Part shown: one piece after another, positions 32,742 through 40,494 of the stretch | How the letters are laid out: every line of letters starts with the position of its first letter | Numbering within the stretch: the stretch's first letter is position 1 | Assembly (NCBI RefSeq): GCF_000963885.1 | Contig: NZ_BALE01000010.1 | Location: 248,001 to 312,000 of the forward strand | From: Tanticharoenia sakaeratensis NBRC 103193 | GTDB taxonomy: Bacteria > Pseudomonadota > Alphaproteobacteria > Acetobacterales > Acetobacteraceae | Direction of reading: 5' to 3' | Length of the DNA: 64,000 bases | Notes under the pieces: generated by a model | What the model was told of the DNA's origin: nothing | Database searches by the model: none | The model's input: the letters and a program-made list of their open reading frames with translations, nothing else | Program-made: the position numbers and the translations under genes

Positions 32742-33896
32742 TCAATGAGCACCTTGGGCGAGAGGCGGCGACGGCATGCCGCCCAGCACGCGCGTCACGT
32801 CATGCGCCCAAGGATTGCCGGGAAGGTCGAGCGCGCCCTGCCGGATCGTGACGGGCAGGTACAGGCGGTCCGGGCGACGAGGCGCCCGGGGGAGAAGACG
32901 GCGCACCGCGACGATGGTCGCAGGATCGAGGCGGATCGGAACCGTGTCATCATTGGGATGGCGAATGGCCCAGTCGAGCCAGCGGTCGAGCATCGCGTAG
33001 GCGCCGTCGACCTCCAGTGTTCCGTCGCCATCCGGCCAGCGCGGAGCTTGCGATGTCAGTGTCGGGCTTGCGAAGATTCCGGCGAACCGCGCCTGCGCGC
33101 CGCCGATCTCCGTCTGGAGGGACTGAACCAGCAGACGCCTTTTCGTTTCGCCAGTGCGCGGTGCGACGAGTGCGATCTGTGCCGCCGGCGCCGTCCAGGG
33201 CCAGGGACGCAACCAGGCGGGCAGGGCGTCCGAATTAAGCAGGGCCGCGTGCGCGTCGATTGCGGCGATCGTCGTATCGGGTGCGGCATGCGGACGCCAC
33301 AGCACCATGCCTGCGACGCCCCAGAGCGTCGTGGTGACCGGCCGTCCCCCGTCGATCCATGTCACGGCCAGTCGCTCGAATGCCACGTGGGCGTCCGGAT
33401 GCGTCGTGCTTACGCCGCGCAGATGCGCCCAGCTTTCGCCGGCCCTGATCCATAACCGGGGCTGTGTCCCGGGAGTGCCGTCAGGCGTGTAGGCAAGCGC
33501 CTGATCTGGGCTCGCGCCGACGGTCAATGTCGCAGGTGCCGACGGATCAATACGCAGGATCAGGCGTGTCGCCCCCCATGCAAGGGTTCCATGGGGCGTG
33601 GTCCCATCAGGAGCAGGACCATCGGGCATAGGATTCGTGCCGGGCGGCAATTGGACCGGGCCCGCAACCCGGGGCGCATCGAATGTGAGGATTGCGGCGA
33701 GCGGCCAGCCGCCGTGATGTCGGGCCTTGAACGAGACGCTGAAGCCGTCCCGGCGCAAGGTCGCGATCGTCTCCGCAGCGCGGGCATCGAGGACCTGTTC
33801 CGCACGATACCAGAGCGCTGTGGAAACGACTGAAATTGCGGTGAGAATCAGGGGCGCCGCCATGATCAGGCTACGACGGCTCACATTCTTGCGCAT
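32742..33896 (-). CDS. DUF2125 domain-containing envelope protein
   Basis: The protein has 384 aa, with one N-terminal membrane anchor or uncleaved signal (RRSLIMAAPLILTAISVVSTALW) and a long, mostly beta periplasmic part. It shows the DUF2125 pattern of alphaproteobacteria: GFSVSFKARHHGGWPLAAILTFDAPRV near the start and GTLEVDGAYAMLDRW ... ALDLPGNPWAHDV near the end. The family is uncharacterised; its fold suggests a role at the envelope. ATG 33896 is chosen; ATG 33920 has AGGA four bases upstream and is equally possible. It is transcribed toward cioA, 153 bases away. Confidence 0.72.
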   Translation of the reverse strand: MRKNVSRRSLIMAAPLILTAISVVSTALWYRAEQVLDARAAETIATLRRDGFSVSFKARHHGGWPLAAILTFDAPRVAGPVQLPPGTNPMPDGPAPDGTTPHGTLAWGATRLILRIDPSAPATLTVGASPDQALAYTPDGTPGTQPRLWIRAGESWAHLRGVSTTHPDAHVAFERLAVTWIDGGRPVTTTLWGVAGMVLWRPHAAPDTTIAAIDAHAALLNSDALPAWLRPWPWTAPAAQIALVAPRTGETKRRLLVQSLQTEIGGAQARFAGIFASPTLTSQAPRWPDGDGTLEVDGAYAMLDRWLDWAIRHPNDDTVPIRLDPATIVAVRRLLPRAPRRPDRLYLPVTIRQGALDLPGNPWAHDVTRVLGGMPSPPLAQGAH

Positions 33897-33958
33897 TTCA
33901 TCCACAGGTTCGATCCACATGAGGTCCTGCCGACACTGTATCCCGGCAGCCGGGCGTC

Positions 33959-33985
33959 AAAAAATACCCAGGCAGACAGGCCGGG
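33959..33985 (-). terminator. Rho-independent terminator of the ftsEX-ydcF-plsC operon
   Basis: On the minus strand, CCCGGC, a six-base loop and GCC(T)GGG are followed by TATTTTTT. It lies about 130 bases after the plsC stop and before the DUF2125 gene start. Confidence 0.6.
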
Positions 33986-34114
33986 ATTGACGATTTGGCA
34001 AGAAATGGCGCTTTTCTGCGGCGATCGGGCCGGGAAAGATCCGAAGGCGGACAGACATGCTCGTTGAAACTGCCTGGGACAAAGATAATTTCCAGTCCGT
34101 GCGTTTCTGCAAAT

Positions 34115-34897
34115 TCAGAGGCTTCCGCCGGAATTCACCCTGTCTTCCGCAGGCGTGCCCACAGAGTTATCCACAGGACGGGATTGACTGGGGACAAGAT
34201 TATGTGCCTGAGAGAGGGAGTCCCAGGCGCCCTGCAGAGCCGCGATCAGGACGGCGCGCGATGCGCCTTCTATCGGCTGACCGATCACGATGGCAAGACG
34301 GCCAGGGCGTTTCACAAATGCATTGCGCCCCCAGAACAGCCCGGAATTGGTCGCGACCGGCACCACGATCGGCGCATGCCGTGCCATTGCGACGATGCCG
34401 GGCTGGAGCGGCACGCGCTCTCCCGGCCGGGTCCGTGTGCCTTCGGGGAAAACAATGATCTGCCGTCTGTCCGCGATCGCGGCTTCCGTGCCGCGCAGAA
34501 GCCCGCGGAGAGCCGATGCGCCTGCGAGACGTTCCACAGGGATCATGCCCGACAGTAGCAGCATCGGGCCGACCAGCGGCACTTTCGTCAGCTCTTTCTT
34601 CATCACATAGGCCGGGCGCGGAACGAGGTTCATCCAGACCAGCGTGTCGAACGCCGACTGATGCTGCGACGCGATCAGGCAGGGCGCGTCTTCCGGCAGG
34701 TTCTCGGTGCCGATGAGTTCGAGTTCGATCCCGCAGATATGGTGCAAGCCCGCGATCGTGGCTGCCGTCCATGCCTGCGCATAGCGCAATGCACGCTCGC
34801 GGCTGCCCGTCAGCCGGACCGGGATCGCGCCGATTCCCATGACGATCGTCAGCAGCACGAAGTACGCGTTGAACACGCAGGAGCGGAAGAATGCCAT
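34115..34897 (-). CDS. plsC: 1-acyl-sn-glycerol-3-phosphate acyltransferase
   Basis: Inner-membrane acyltransferase that makes phosphatidic acid by acylating lysophosphatidic acid. The protein has 260 aa. After an N-terminal helix (FNAYFVLLTIVMGIGAIPV) come the catalytic HxxxxD box (ASQHQSAFDTLVW), the substrate-binding FPEGTRTRPGE box, and LLSGMIPVER and PIVVPVATNSG. The C-terminal tail is polar. It is the last gene of the ftsE-ftsX-ydcF-plsC operon, beginning 10 bases after the ydcF-like stop, which links phospholipid supply with division genes. A TTATCCACA string inside its 3' end is discussed under rejected items. Confidence 0.9.
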   Translation of the reverse strand: MAFFRSCVFNAYFVLLTIVMGIGAIPVRLTGSRERALRYAQAWTAATIAGLHHICGIELELIGTENLPEDAPCLIASQHQSAFDTLVWMNLVPRPAYVMKKELTKVPLVGPMLLLSGMIPVERLAGASALRGLLRGTEAAIADRRQIIVFPEGTRTRPGERVPLQPGIVAMARHAPIVVPVATNSGLFWGRNAFVKRPGRLAIVIGQPIEGASRAVLIAALQGAWDSLSQAHNLVPSQSRPVDNSVGTPAEDRVNSGGSL

Positions 34898-34907
34898 GGG
34901 CGCGTTC

Positions 34908-35492
34908 TTAGGCCATCGGATTGCCGCGCGTCACCCCGACCCATGCGCCGAGCAGCTTTGTGTATTCTCGCAGAAGCAGGAATGCCGTGGCGCGGGTTGC
35001 CGGATGGCGCAGCGCCGGGGGCTGGACGGCATAGGCGGTAAACCGGACATCCGGCGCCGCCCGACGCAGTTCGACCAGCGCGCGACGGATATGATAGCCG
35101 GCCGTCACGACGATGACACTGTGCAGCGCGTTCGCATGTGCCCACTGGGCTGCCTCCATCGCATTGCCGATGGTCGTGATGGCATGGCGTCCCAATGTGA
35201 TCCGGTCCGACAGCCGATAGATGCCGGGTTCGCCCAGCTGGGCCAGCGTCGCATGGGAGCCGACCCCGCTGATGAGAAGCTGCTGGCCATATCCGTCGCG
35301 CAGGAGCGTGAAGGCGGCCGAGATGCGGTCCTGACCGCCGGTAAGGACCGCGATCCCGTCACAGCGGGGCGGCGGCGAGGGCGGGGTCAGCGAATCGATT
35401 GCAAAGACTGCAAAGCCTGCTGCCCAGAGCACGAAGGCGAACAGCATCAGCCGCAGGGAGAACCGCTGCCACGACATGCGCGACCGGCTCAC
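34908..35492 (-). CDS. YdcF/ElyC (DUF218) family membrane protein
   Basis: The protein has 194 aa: one N-terminal helix (LRLMLFAFVLWAAGFAVFAI) and a DUF218 domain: DGIAVLTGGQDRISAAFTLLRDGYGQQLLISG, TLGRHAITTIGNAMEAAQWA, and SVIVVTAGYHIRRALVELRR. Family members such as ElyC and SanA are linked to envelope integrity and peptidoglycan precursor metabolism, but the reaction is not established. GTG 35492 overlaps the ftsX stop as GTGA and is the coupled start; ATG 35477 is a second choice. It is conserved next to ftsEX in many alphaproteobacteria. Confidence 0.82.
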   Translation of the reverse strand: MSRSRMSWQRFSLRLMLFAFVLWAAGFAVFAIDSLTPPSPPPRCDGIAVLTGGQDRISAAFTLLRDGYGQQLLISGVGSHATLAQLGEPGIYRLSDRITLGRHAITTIGNAMEAAQWAHANALHSVIVVTAGYHIRRALVELRRAAPDVRFTAYAVQPPALRHPATRATAFLLLREYTKLLGAWVGVTRGNPMA

Positions 35493-36412
35493 GGCAGGCG
35501 ACGCAACCAGAGCCGCACGTTGCCCTGCGCGGTGACCCAGGCCAGAAGCGCGGACGCAACCGGCAAGGTGCTGAGTGCCCACATGAGGGGCGGCGGCAGC
35601 AGGGCGTCATGCCAGGACAGGGCAACGTGCATCGCAGCCGCCGCACCTTGCGACGTAACGTCCGGCCCGGGCTCTTCCGTGATCGGGGCCGCGAGCCGGG
35701 CTAGTGCCAGCAGCATTCCCCATGCGAACAGGGTGCCGGGAATGCCCCCGACGAGACCGAGAACGAGACCGCGGCGCGCGACGATGCCGGCAATGTAACC
35801 GTCGCTCGCGCCGAGGTCGTGGACGATCTCGATCGGCACGCGCCGCACTCTCAGGGCACCGCGTACGGCAACGCCGATCATCACGACCGCGATCGCAGCC
35901 ACCAGGGCCACCACACAGAATGCGCACGCCTGGATGCTGCCGGCGAACAGTGACAGGCGCTGGGTCCAGTGCCGGTCTTCCGCGATCACGGCATCGGAAG
36001 CCTGGGCGTGGATCAGGCCCTGCAGATCGGCATCAGGGGCGTTTTCGTTGCGTCGCACCTCGATCACCGTCGGCAGTCCCGCCATCAATGCCGGTTCGGC
36101 TGCCGACCCGCTGCCAAGCCACGGGCCGAGCAGTCGTGCGACGTCATCGGTCGGCAGCACGCGCGCCGACATGATCCCGGGTGCGGCCTGCAGATTCTGG
36201 ATCAGCGGGTCGATCTTCGTTCCCGTCTGCGCCGGAAGCTCCACCATGGCGATGCCGCGCGCATCTCCAAGCCAGGACATGGCCAGCAGACGCGCCGCGA
36301 ATGCACCGCCCAGCGCCAGGCCCGCCAGCAGGGTCATGCCCAGGACCACGGCGATCAGGGCGCGGTCTGGCAGTGCACGACCAAGGCCCAGTGCGTCGCG
36401 CGTGCGGTTCAT
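35489..36412 (-). CDS. ftsX: Cell division protein FtsX
   Basis: Permease-like partner of FtsE that passes a signal across the inner membrane to activate periplasmic cell-wall hydrolases during division. The protein has 307 aa with the FtsX topology: helix 1 (LIAVVLGMTLLAGLALGGAF), a periplasmic extracellular-loop domain (about 45-155), and three further helices including FCVVALVAAIAVVMIGVAV and GLVLGLVGGIPGTLFAWGMLL. The cytoplasmic segment RVRRVPIEIVHDLGASDGYIAGIV is characteristic. The start overlaps the ftsE stop (ATGA), and its own stop overlaps the ydcF-like start. Confidence 0.9.
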   Translation of the reverse strand: MNRTRDALGLGRALPDRALIAVVLGMTLLAGLALGGAFAARLLAMSWLGDARGIAMVELPAQTGTKIDPLIQNLQAAPGIMSARVLPTDDVARLLGPWLGSGSAAEPALMAGLPTVIEVRRNENAPDADLQGLIHAQASDAVIAEDRHWTQRLSLFAGSIQACAFCVVALVAAIAVVMIGVAVRGALRVRRVPIEIVHDLGASDGYIAGIVARRGLVLGLVGGIPGTLFAWGMLLALARLAAPITEEPGPDVTSQGAAAAMHVALSWHDALLPPPLMWALSTLPVASALLAWVTAQGNVRLWLRRLP

Positions 36413-37092
36413 GGCGCGCTTTCCACCATCTGGCCGCGCCCGTCGAGCACGAGCGCGCGGGCCGGGACAAGGCGCGGAAGGGCAGGGTTATGGGTTGCGA
36501 TCACGACCGTCGTGCCAAGTCCCGACAACTCCTCGAACAGGCGCACGAGACGCAGGGATTCGGTTTCGTCGAGGGCATTGGTGGGCTCGTCGGCCAGCAG
36601 CAGGCCGGGGCGCTTGACGAGTGCGCGCGCAATGGCCGTGCGCTGTTGCTCGCCGCCCGAGAGATAGCGTGGACTGCGGTCCCGCAGGGGCGAGATCCGC
36701 AGCCACGACAGGATGGCGTCCACCTCCTCGCGGATCGATCGCTCCGCCATGCCGTCGAGCCGGAGCGGCAGCGCCACGTTGTCGAACACGGAGAGTTCCG
36801 GAAGCAGGCGATAATCCTGATGCACGGCGCCGATCCGCCGTCGCAGGCGAGCGGTCGCCCGGCGCCCGGCATGGGCCGGATCCGCGCCGAGGACCTCGAG
36901 CGTGCCGCGTTCGGGGGGGTGCGCGAGCTGCAATGCGCGCAGGAGCGTGCTCTTGCCCGCGCCGGAGGGGCCGAGCAGCCACCTGAAGCCGCCCTGCGGG
37001 ATGTCGCAGTTCGCCTGGTCGAGCACGATCCGGCCTCGGCCTCCGTTCGCGGCCCCGCCGACCGTCAGGCACAGGTTGCGCAGGCGGATCAT
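36409..37092 (-). CDS. ftsE: Cell division ATP-binding protein FtsE
   Basis: ABC-type ATPase that drives FtsX. The protein has 227 aa. Walker A is LGPSGAGKSTLLRAL, the Q-loop lies in GAVHQDYRLLPELSVFDNVALPLRL (typical FtsE), the signature is YLSGGEQQRTAIARAL, Walker B is LLLADEPTNALD, and the switch His is in IATHNPAL. ATG 37092 starts MIRLRNLCLTVGG; the frame extends upstream but without similarity. It is divergent from the zinc-ribbon gene, an arrangement frequent in this group. Confidence 0.92.
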   Translation of the reverse strand: MIRLRNLCLTVGGAANGGRGRIVLDQANCDIPQGGFRWLLGPSGAGKSTLLRALQLAHPPERGTLEVLGADPAHAGRRATARLRRRIGAVHQDYRLLPELSVFDNVALPLRLDGMAERSIREEVDAILSWLRISPLRDRSPRYLSGGEQQRTAIARALVKRPGLLLADEPTNALDETESLRLVRLFEELSGLGTTVVIATHNPALPRLVPARALVLDGRGQMVESAP

Positions 37093-37255
37093 GGCGCGGC
37101 CGCACGCCGGCGGCGCGCAGGCACTATGGTGCTGCATTTACTGTCCGTTAAGGACTGGCCTTGTAGGAGAGGAGCGCCCATGGCGGCAGATCCGAAAAGC
37201 TTATTGGTTCGGTGCGCAGGCACCGCCGTCAAGTCATGTCGTAGCCGGAGCGCCG

Positions 37256-37675
37256 ATGCGTGTAACCTGTCCCCATTGTGCGGCGCTCTATGAAATTCCG
37301 GACATCCTAGCGGCCCGACGGCGCCGGATGCATTGCGCCTGCTGTGATACGGTGTGGAAGACGGACGCATTGCCCGCGCCTGCGACGGAGTGGGAAGTCC
37401 TGCCCGATCCCGTCGCCGAACCGGAGCGTGCGGCGGACGAGCCGCCACTTCGCACGCCTGAGCCGCCGATTTCACAGGAGACCGACCGGCCACGCCCCGT
37501 CGAAGTCGCTGTAACACCGCCATTTGGCGGGCCCCGCTTCTGGATGGTGGCCTGGGCGGGGTCGGCTGTTCTGATGGTCGGAACATGCGCGGCGTGCTGG
37601 CGCTGGCAGCTGCCGCTGTCTCATGCCTGGCCACCGCTTGCGCGCCTGTTCGCGGGTCTGCACGCCGTCTTCTGA
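37256..37675 (+). CDS. MJ0042-type zinc-ribbon membrane protein
   Basis: The protein has 139 aa. The N-terminal zinc ribbon is MRVTCPHCAALYEIPD (Cys5, Cys8) and MHCACCDTVW (Cys27, Cys30). A Pro/Glu-rich linker (about 40-85) and one transmembrane helix (WMVAWAGSAVLMVGTCAACW) follow. Such proteins are common in alphaproteobacteria, often divergent from ftsE; their function is unknown. Start ATG 37256 has GGAG six bases upstream. The tail after the helix is short, so the bulk is cytoplasmic. Confidence 0.8.
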   Translation: MRVTCPHCAALYEIPDILAARRRRMHCACCDTVWKTDALPAPATEWEVLPDPVAEPERAADEPPLRTPEPPISQETDRPRPVEVAVTPPFGGPRFWMVAWAGSAVLMVGTCAACWRWQLPLSHAWPPLARLFAGLHAVF

Positions 37676-37764
37676 CGGCCATGTGGCACGCGGCCACGGT
37701 CATACGTCCGTGGCGAACGGCCCTGCGCCGACCATTTGGTGTCCTGCGGTCGGCCGGGGGCGAC

Positions 37765-38190
37765 TTACATGTTGCGGGCGGCGAGAGCCGAGATCGTGGC
37801 GCCGATGGCTGCAAGCGCCATCAGGAGAAACCCGTCGAAGATCAGCGAGGACGGGGTCATGAGATGTCCGGCCAGCGTGATCTGCTGCGGGATGTTGCCG
37901 GCCACGTGATTCATGACGTCGCGGGCCTGTGGATCGGCGTTGGGCAGGCTGGTCGTGATGGCATCGACCACGTGCGGCAGAAGCGCCCAGCCGATCCCCA
38001 GGATCAGCACCAGAGGTGCCAGCAGCTCGGCGATCTGCTGGCCGAAGTAGAAAACGAAGTAGCAGACCGACCACAGCGCCATGCGCAGGATCGCAATGAC
38101 ATTCGGGTTGGAGCCCGTGTCGTTCACGCGCGGACGCATCATGCGGGTGCCATATCCTTCTGTCCCGTGCTCGCGAGGCGGCATGTCCAT
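37765..38190 (-). CDS. Small membrane protein of unknown function
   Basis: A 141-aa protein. The polar N-terminus (about 1-30) is followed by two or three helices, among them MALWSVCYFVFYFGQQIAELLAPLVLILGIGWALL and FDGFLLMALAAIGATISAL. The middle part (NADPQARDVMNHVAGNIPQQ) is probably periplasmic. I know no family for it. ATG 38190 has AAGG nine bases before it; a second ATG lies two codons later. It is convergent with the zinc-ribbon gene and divergent from the CheW-like gene. Confidence 0.6.
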   Translation of the reverse strand: MDMPPREHGTEGYGTRMMRPRVNDTGSNPNVIAILRMALWSVCYFVFYFGQQIAELLAPLVLILGIGWALLPHVVDAITTSLPNADPQARDVMNHVAGNIPQQITLAGHLMTPSSLIFDGFLLMALAAIGATISALAARNM

Positions 38191-38326
38191 CGGTTCGGAC
38201 CTTATTCTGGAGGCGTCATCAGGACGCGCCGTTCCGCGGCAGGGGCCGGTGCGGCTTGGGGCTTCAGACCTGTCATTTGTCGTGTGGAGGTAGCCGTCAC
38301 GCGCGGCAAATGCAATCGTGGTCCCG

Positions 38327-38812
38327 ATGTCTGACCTGCCGCACAAGCCTGGACCGCATGGAGCAGCCCCGGAGCCGGCGGGTGGATCAGGGCTCCCGGG
38401 AAGCGGCTCCGACCGGCTGGTGGTCACGGCGGCCGGACGCGTGGTGAGCCTTCCGCTTGCCGCCATACGGCGGATCGAGCCTGCCCATGTGTTCGCGATG
38501 CCGCGCGATCCCGCGCTCGACGACCGGCTCTGGCATGCCGTGGTGGGCATGGTCGCGGTGTTCGGCGTGGTTCACGGCGTTGTTTCCCTGACGGTCCTGC
38601 TGAGCGGTGTCATGGTGAAGGGACCCGAGGCGCGCGTCTTGTGCCTGTCGTCGCAATGGCTCACGCAGGTCGGTGCGGGCGGTCTGATGAGGCCCGGCCT
38701 GGCGCTTCTGGTCGATTCCGTGATCGACGTGCAGAGCGACGCTGCCGGAGGAGAAGACGCCGTGATCGATCTGGCTCGCCTTCTGGCGGATGACGTGGAA
38801 CACGCAGCATGA
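38327..38812 (+). CDS. CheW-like coupling protein (divergent)
   Basis: A 161-aa protein; a disordered Pro/Gly-rich start (about 1-30) precedes a divergent CheW-like fold. VVTAAGRVVSLPLAAIRRIEPA matches the first CheW strands, and VVGMVAVFGVVHGVVSLTVLLSG matches the 'G-x-x-x-x-x-G-x-x-x-P-V-x-D-L' region. GLALLVDSVIDVQ matches the third subdomain. The usual Arg in the receptor-binding turn (NLRG) is replaced by AVFG. Its role is inferred from context: the stop overlaps the MCP start (ATGA), and a CheA-like kinase follows. GTG 38318 is an alternative start. Confidence 0.65.
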   Translation: MSDLPHKPGPHGAAPEPAGGSGLPGSGSDRLVVTAAGRVVSLPLAAIRRIEPAHVFAMPRDPALDDRLWHAVVGMVAVFGVVHGVVSLTVLLSGVMVKGPEARVLCLSSQWLTQVGAGGLMRPGLALLVDSVIDVQSDAAGGEDAVIDLARLLADDVEHAA

Positions 38813-40485
38813 CCATTGCCCTGAGACTGCTGGCGGGGTTCGCCGTCGGTGTCGCGCTGCTGCTGCTCGTGGGCGTCTATGCGCTGTCGCAGATCCGCGA
38901 TGTGCGGCAGGAGACGGCCCAGATCGTCAGCCGTGACTTCTACGTCTATCGCCAGCTCGATCGTGTGCGTGATTCGCAGGGCAAGCTTCTGGCGCAGCGC
39001 CTGCAGATCCTCTCAGCCTATGAATCGGGGACGCTCCGGGACGATCCGTCTCGTCTGGATGGAATGGTGGCCCGCTGGCGCCAGGAAGCCGCCAACAACG
39101 AGAGCCTGCTGCGCGATGCATGGCAGGGCACGCTGATCGCCAGCCAGGACAGCATGACCCAGCCGCGCCGGGCCGCGTATCGCGATGTATCGGCCACCCT
39201 GTCGCAAACGCTCGCCGTGCTGCGCAAGAGCGAGGAGGAAGCGGAGCATATCTTTGCCGCCGTCCGGTCGGGCGATGTCAGCGCGGCGCAGAGCGAAGCG
39301 GTCAACGACGAACATCTGGAAGCCCAGATCGACACCTTGCTGTCGACGGCGGGCCTGTCTCTCGAAGGTGCGGTCGCGGCGGGTCAGAACGCCAGCGGCG
39401 CCATGTACGATTTCTCGCGCCGGTCGCTCCTGGTGTTGCTGACGGCAGCGGTCGCGGTCGCGGTGCTGGTGACGTTCTGGACGCGCAATGCGATCCTCGG
39501 GCCTCTGCATTCGATCCTGCGGACGATGGAGCGTGCCGGGCAGGGGGATCTGACGGTGCGCGCGCAGGCGAGCCAGCGGATCCGGGACGAGCTGTCGCGT
39601 CTGGCCGAGGGGCTCAACCAGATGATCGACGGTCTGGCGGACATCGCAGGCCAGAGCCGCCTTCTGACGCACGATCTGGACAGGGCCGTCGCCGACATGC
39701 GCTCGGCGGCCCGTGCCCAGACGAGCAGTATCGACCGGCAGTTCGGCGCGGTGCGGGAGACGGCATCGAGCGTGGATGCAATCACGCGCTCCGGTGCGGA
39801 AATCAGCCGCCATGCGCGTGAGCTGATCGCCCAGGCGCGGGGCACCATCGACATGTCGGCAAGCGGGCTGCAGGCGGCCGGCGAGAACGCCCGCGCGATG
39901 AGTGAAATCCAGGCGGGGGGCGAAGTCCTGTCACGTAATATCGCCGATCTGTCCGAACGGACCGAAGCGATCGGCGAAATCATCTCAAGCGTCACGGATC
40001 TGTCGGAGCGCTCGCATCTCCTGGCGCTCAATGCGGCCATCGAGGCCGCGGCAGCGGGAGAGCATGGGCGCTCCTTTGGCGTCGTCGCAGCGGAGATGAA
40101 GGTTCTGGCCGACCAGTCCCGTGCGGCGACGCGGCATGTGCGGGCCATTCTGGGCGACGTTCAGCGCGGGATCGACACGGCGGTCACGCTGACCGAGGAA
40201 TCGGGCAAGCGGGTCGCGGCGGGTCAGCATCAGACCGATCTCGCCTCCGGCGTGATCGCGCGGATGGCCTCCAGCATCGAGACGAGCGTCCTGGCATTCC
40301 AGGATATCGCGGCGTCCACTGCGCAGCAGCAGGCCGGCATCGAGCAGGTCATGCGGGCGCTGACCGGCATCCGGGAGGATAGCGAGAATGCGGCATCGGG
40401 GACGCGCGAACTCGATGGCGCCGCCGCGGCACTGGGCGAGCTGTCGCGCCAGATGCTGGTGCTGACCGAACGTTACCGGGTCTGA
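38809..40485 (+). CDS. Methyl-accepting chemotaxis-type receptor
   Basis: Transmembrane sensor, 558 aa. Helix 1 spans about residues 4-25 and helix 2 about 203-222. The roughly 175-residue periplasmic region between them is helical, with many Gln/Arg/Glu, consistent with a helical-bundle sensor. A HAMP domain (AILGPLHSILRTMERAGQGDLTVRA) and the cytoplasmic hairpin follow, with the tip SSVTDLSERSHLLALNAAIEAAAAGEHGRSFGVVAAEMKVLADQS. No C-terminal CheR-binding pentapeptide is present (ends LTERYRV). The ligand is unknown. It is coupled to the CheW-like gene before it, with the CheA-like gene nine bases behind. Confidence 0.9.
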   Translation: MTIALRLLAGFAVGVALLLLVGVYALSQIRDVRQETAQIVSRDFYVYRQLDRVRDSQGKLLAQRLQILSAYESGTLRDDPSRLDGMVARWRQEAANNESLLRDAWQGTLIASQDSMTQPRRAAYRDVSATLSQTLAVLRKSEEEAEHIFAAVRSGDVSAAQSEAVNDEHLEAQIDTLLSTAGLSLEGAVAAGQNASGAMYDFSRRSLLVLLTAAVAVAVLVTFWTRNAILGPLHSILRTMERAGQGDLTVRAQASQRIRDELSRLAEGLNQMIDGLADIAGQSRLLTHDLDRAVADMRSAARAQTSSIDRQFGAVRETASSVDAITRSGAEISRHARELIAQARGTIDMSASGLQAAGENARAMSEIQAGGEVLSRNIADLSERTEAIGEIISSVTDLSERSHLLALNAAIEAAAAGEHGRSFGVVAAEMKVLADQSRAATRHVRAILGDVQRGIDTAVTLTEESGKRVAAGQHQTDLASGVIARMASSIETSVLAFQDIAASTAQQQAGIEQVMRALTGIREDSENAASGTRELDGAAAALGELSRQMLVLTERYRV

Positions 40486-40494
40486 GGCGCGGCA

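Noticed and set aside
30141-33455. Very long open frame on the plus strand opposite cioAB
   Set aside because: It mirrors the minus-strand cioA/cioB/DUF2125 codons, is rich in Arg/His/Asp/Gln as antisense frames of high-GC genes are, and has no domain pattern.
34167-34175. Perfect DnaA-box-like TTATCCACA near the end of plsC
   Set aside because: It is a single site inside a coding region, with no cluster of boxes, no AT-rich unwinding element and no replication genes nearby; one match by chance in 64 kb is expected.
34184-34197. FNR-like string TTGACTGGGGACAA
   Set aside because: It lies within the plsC coding end, has a mismatch in the second half, and no gene start is suitably placed.
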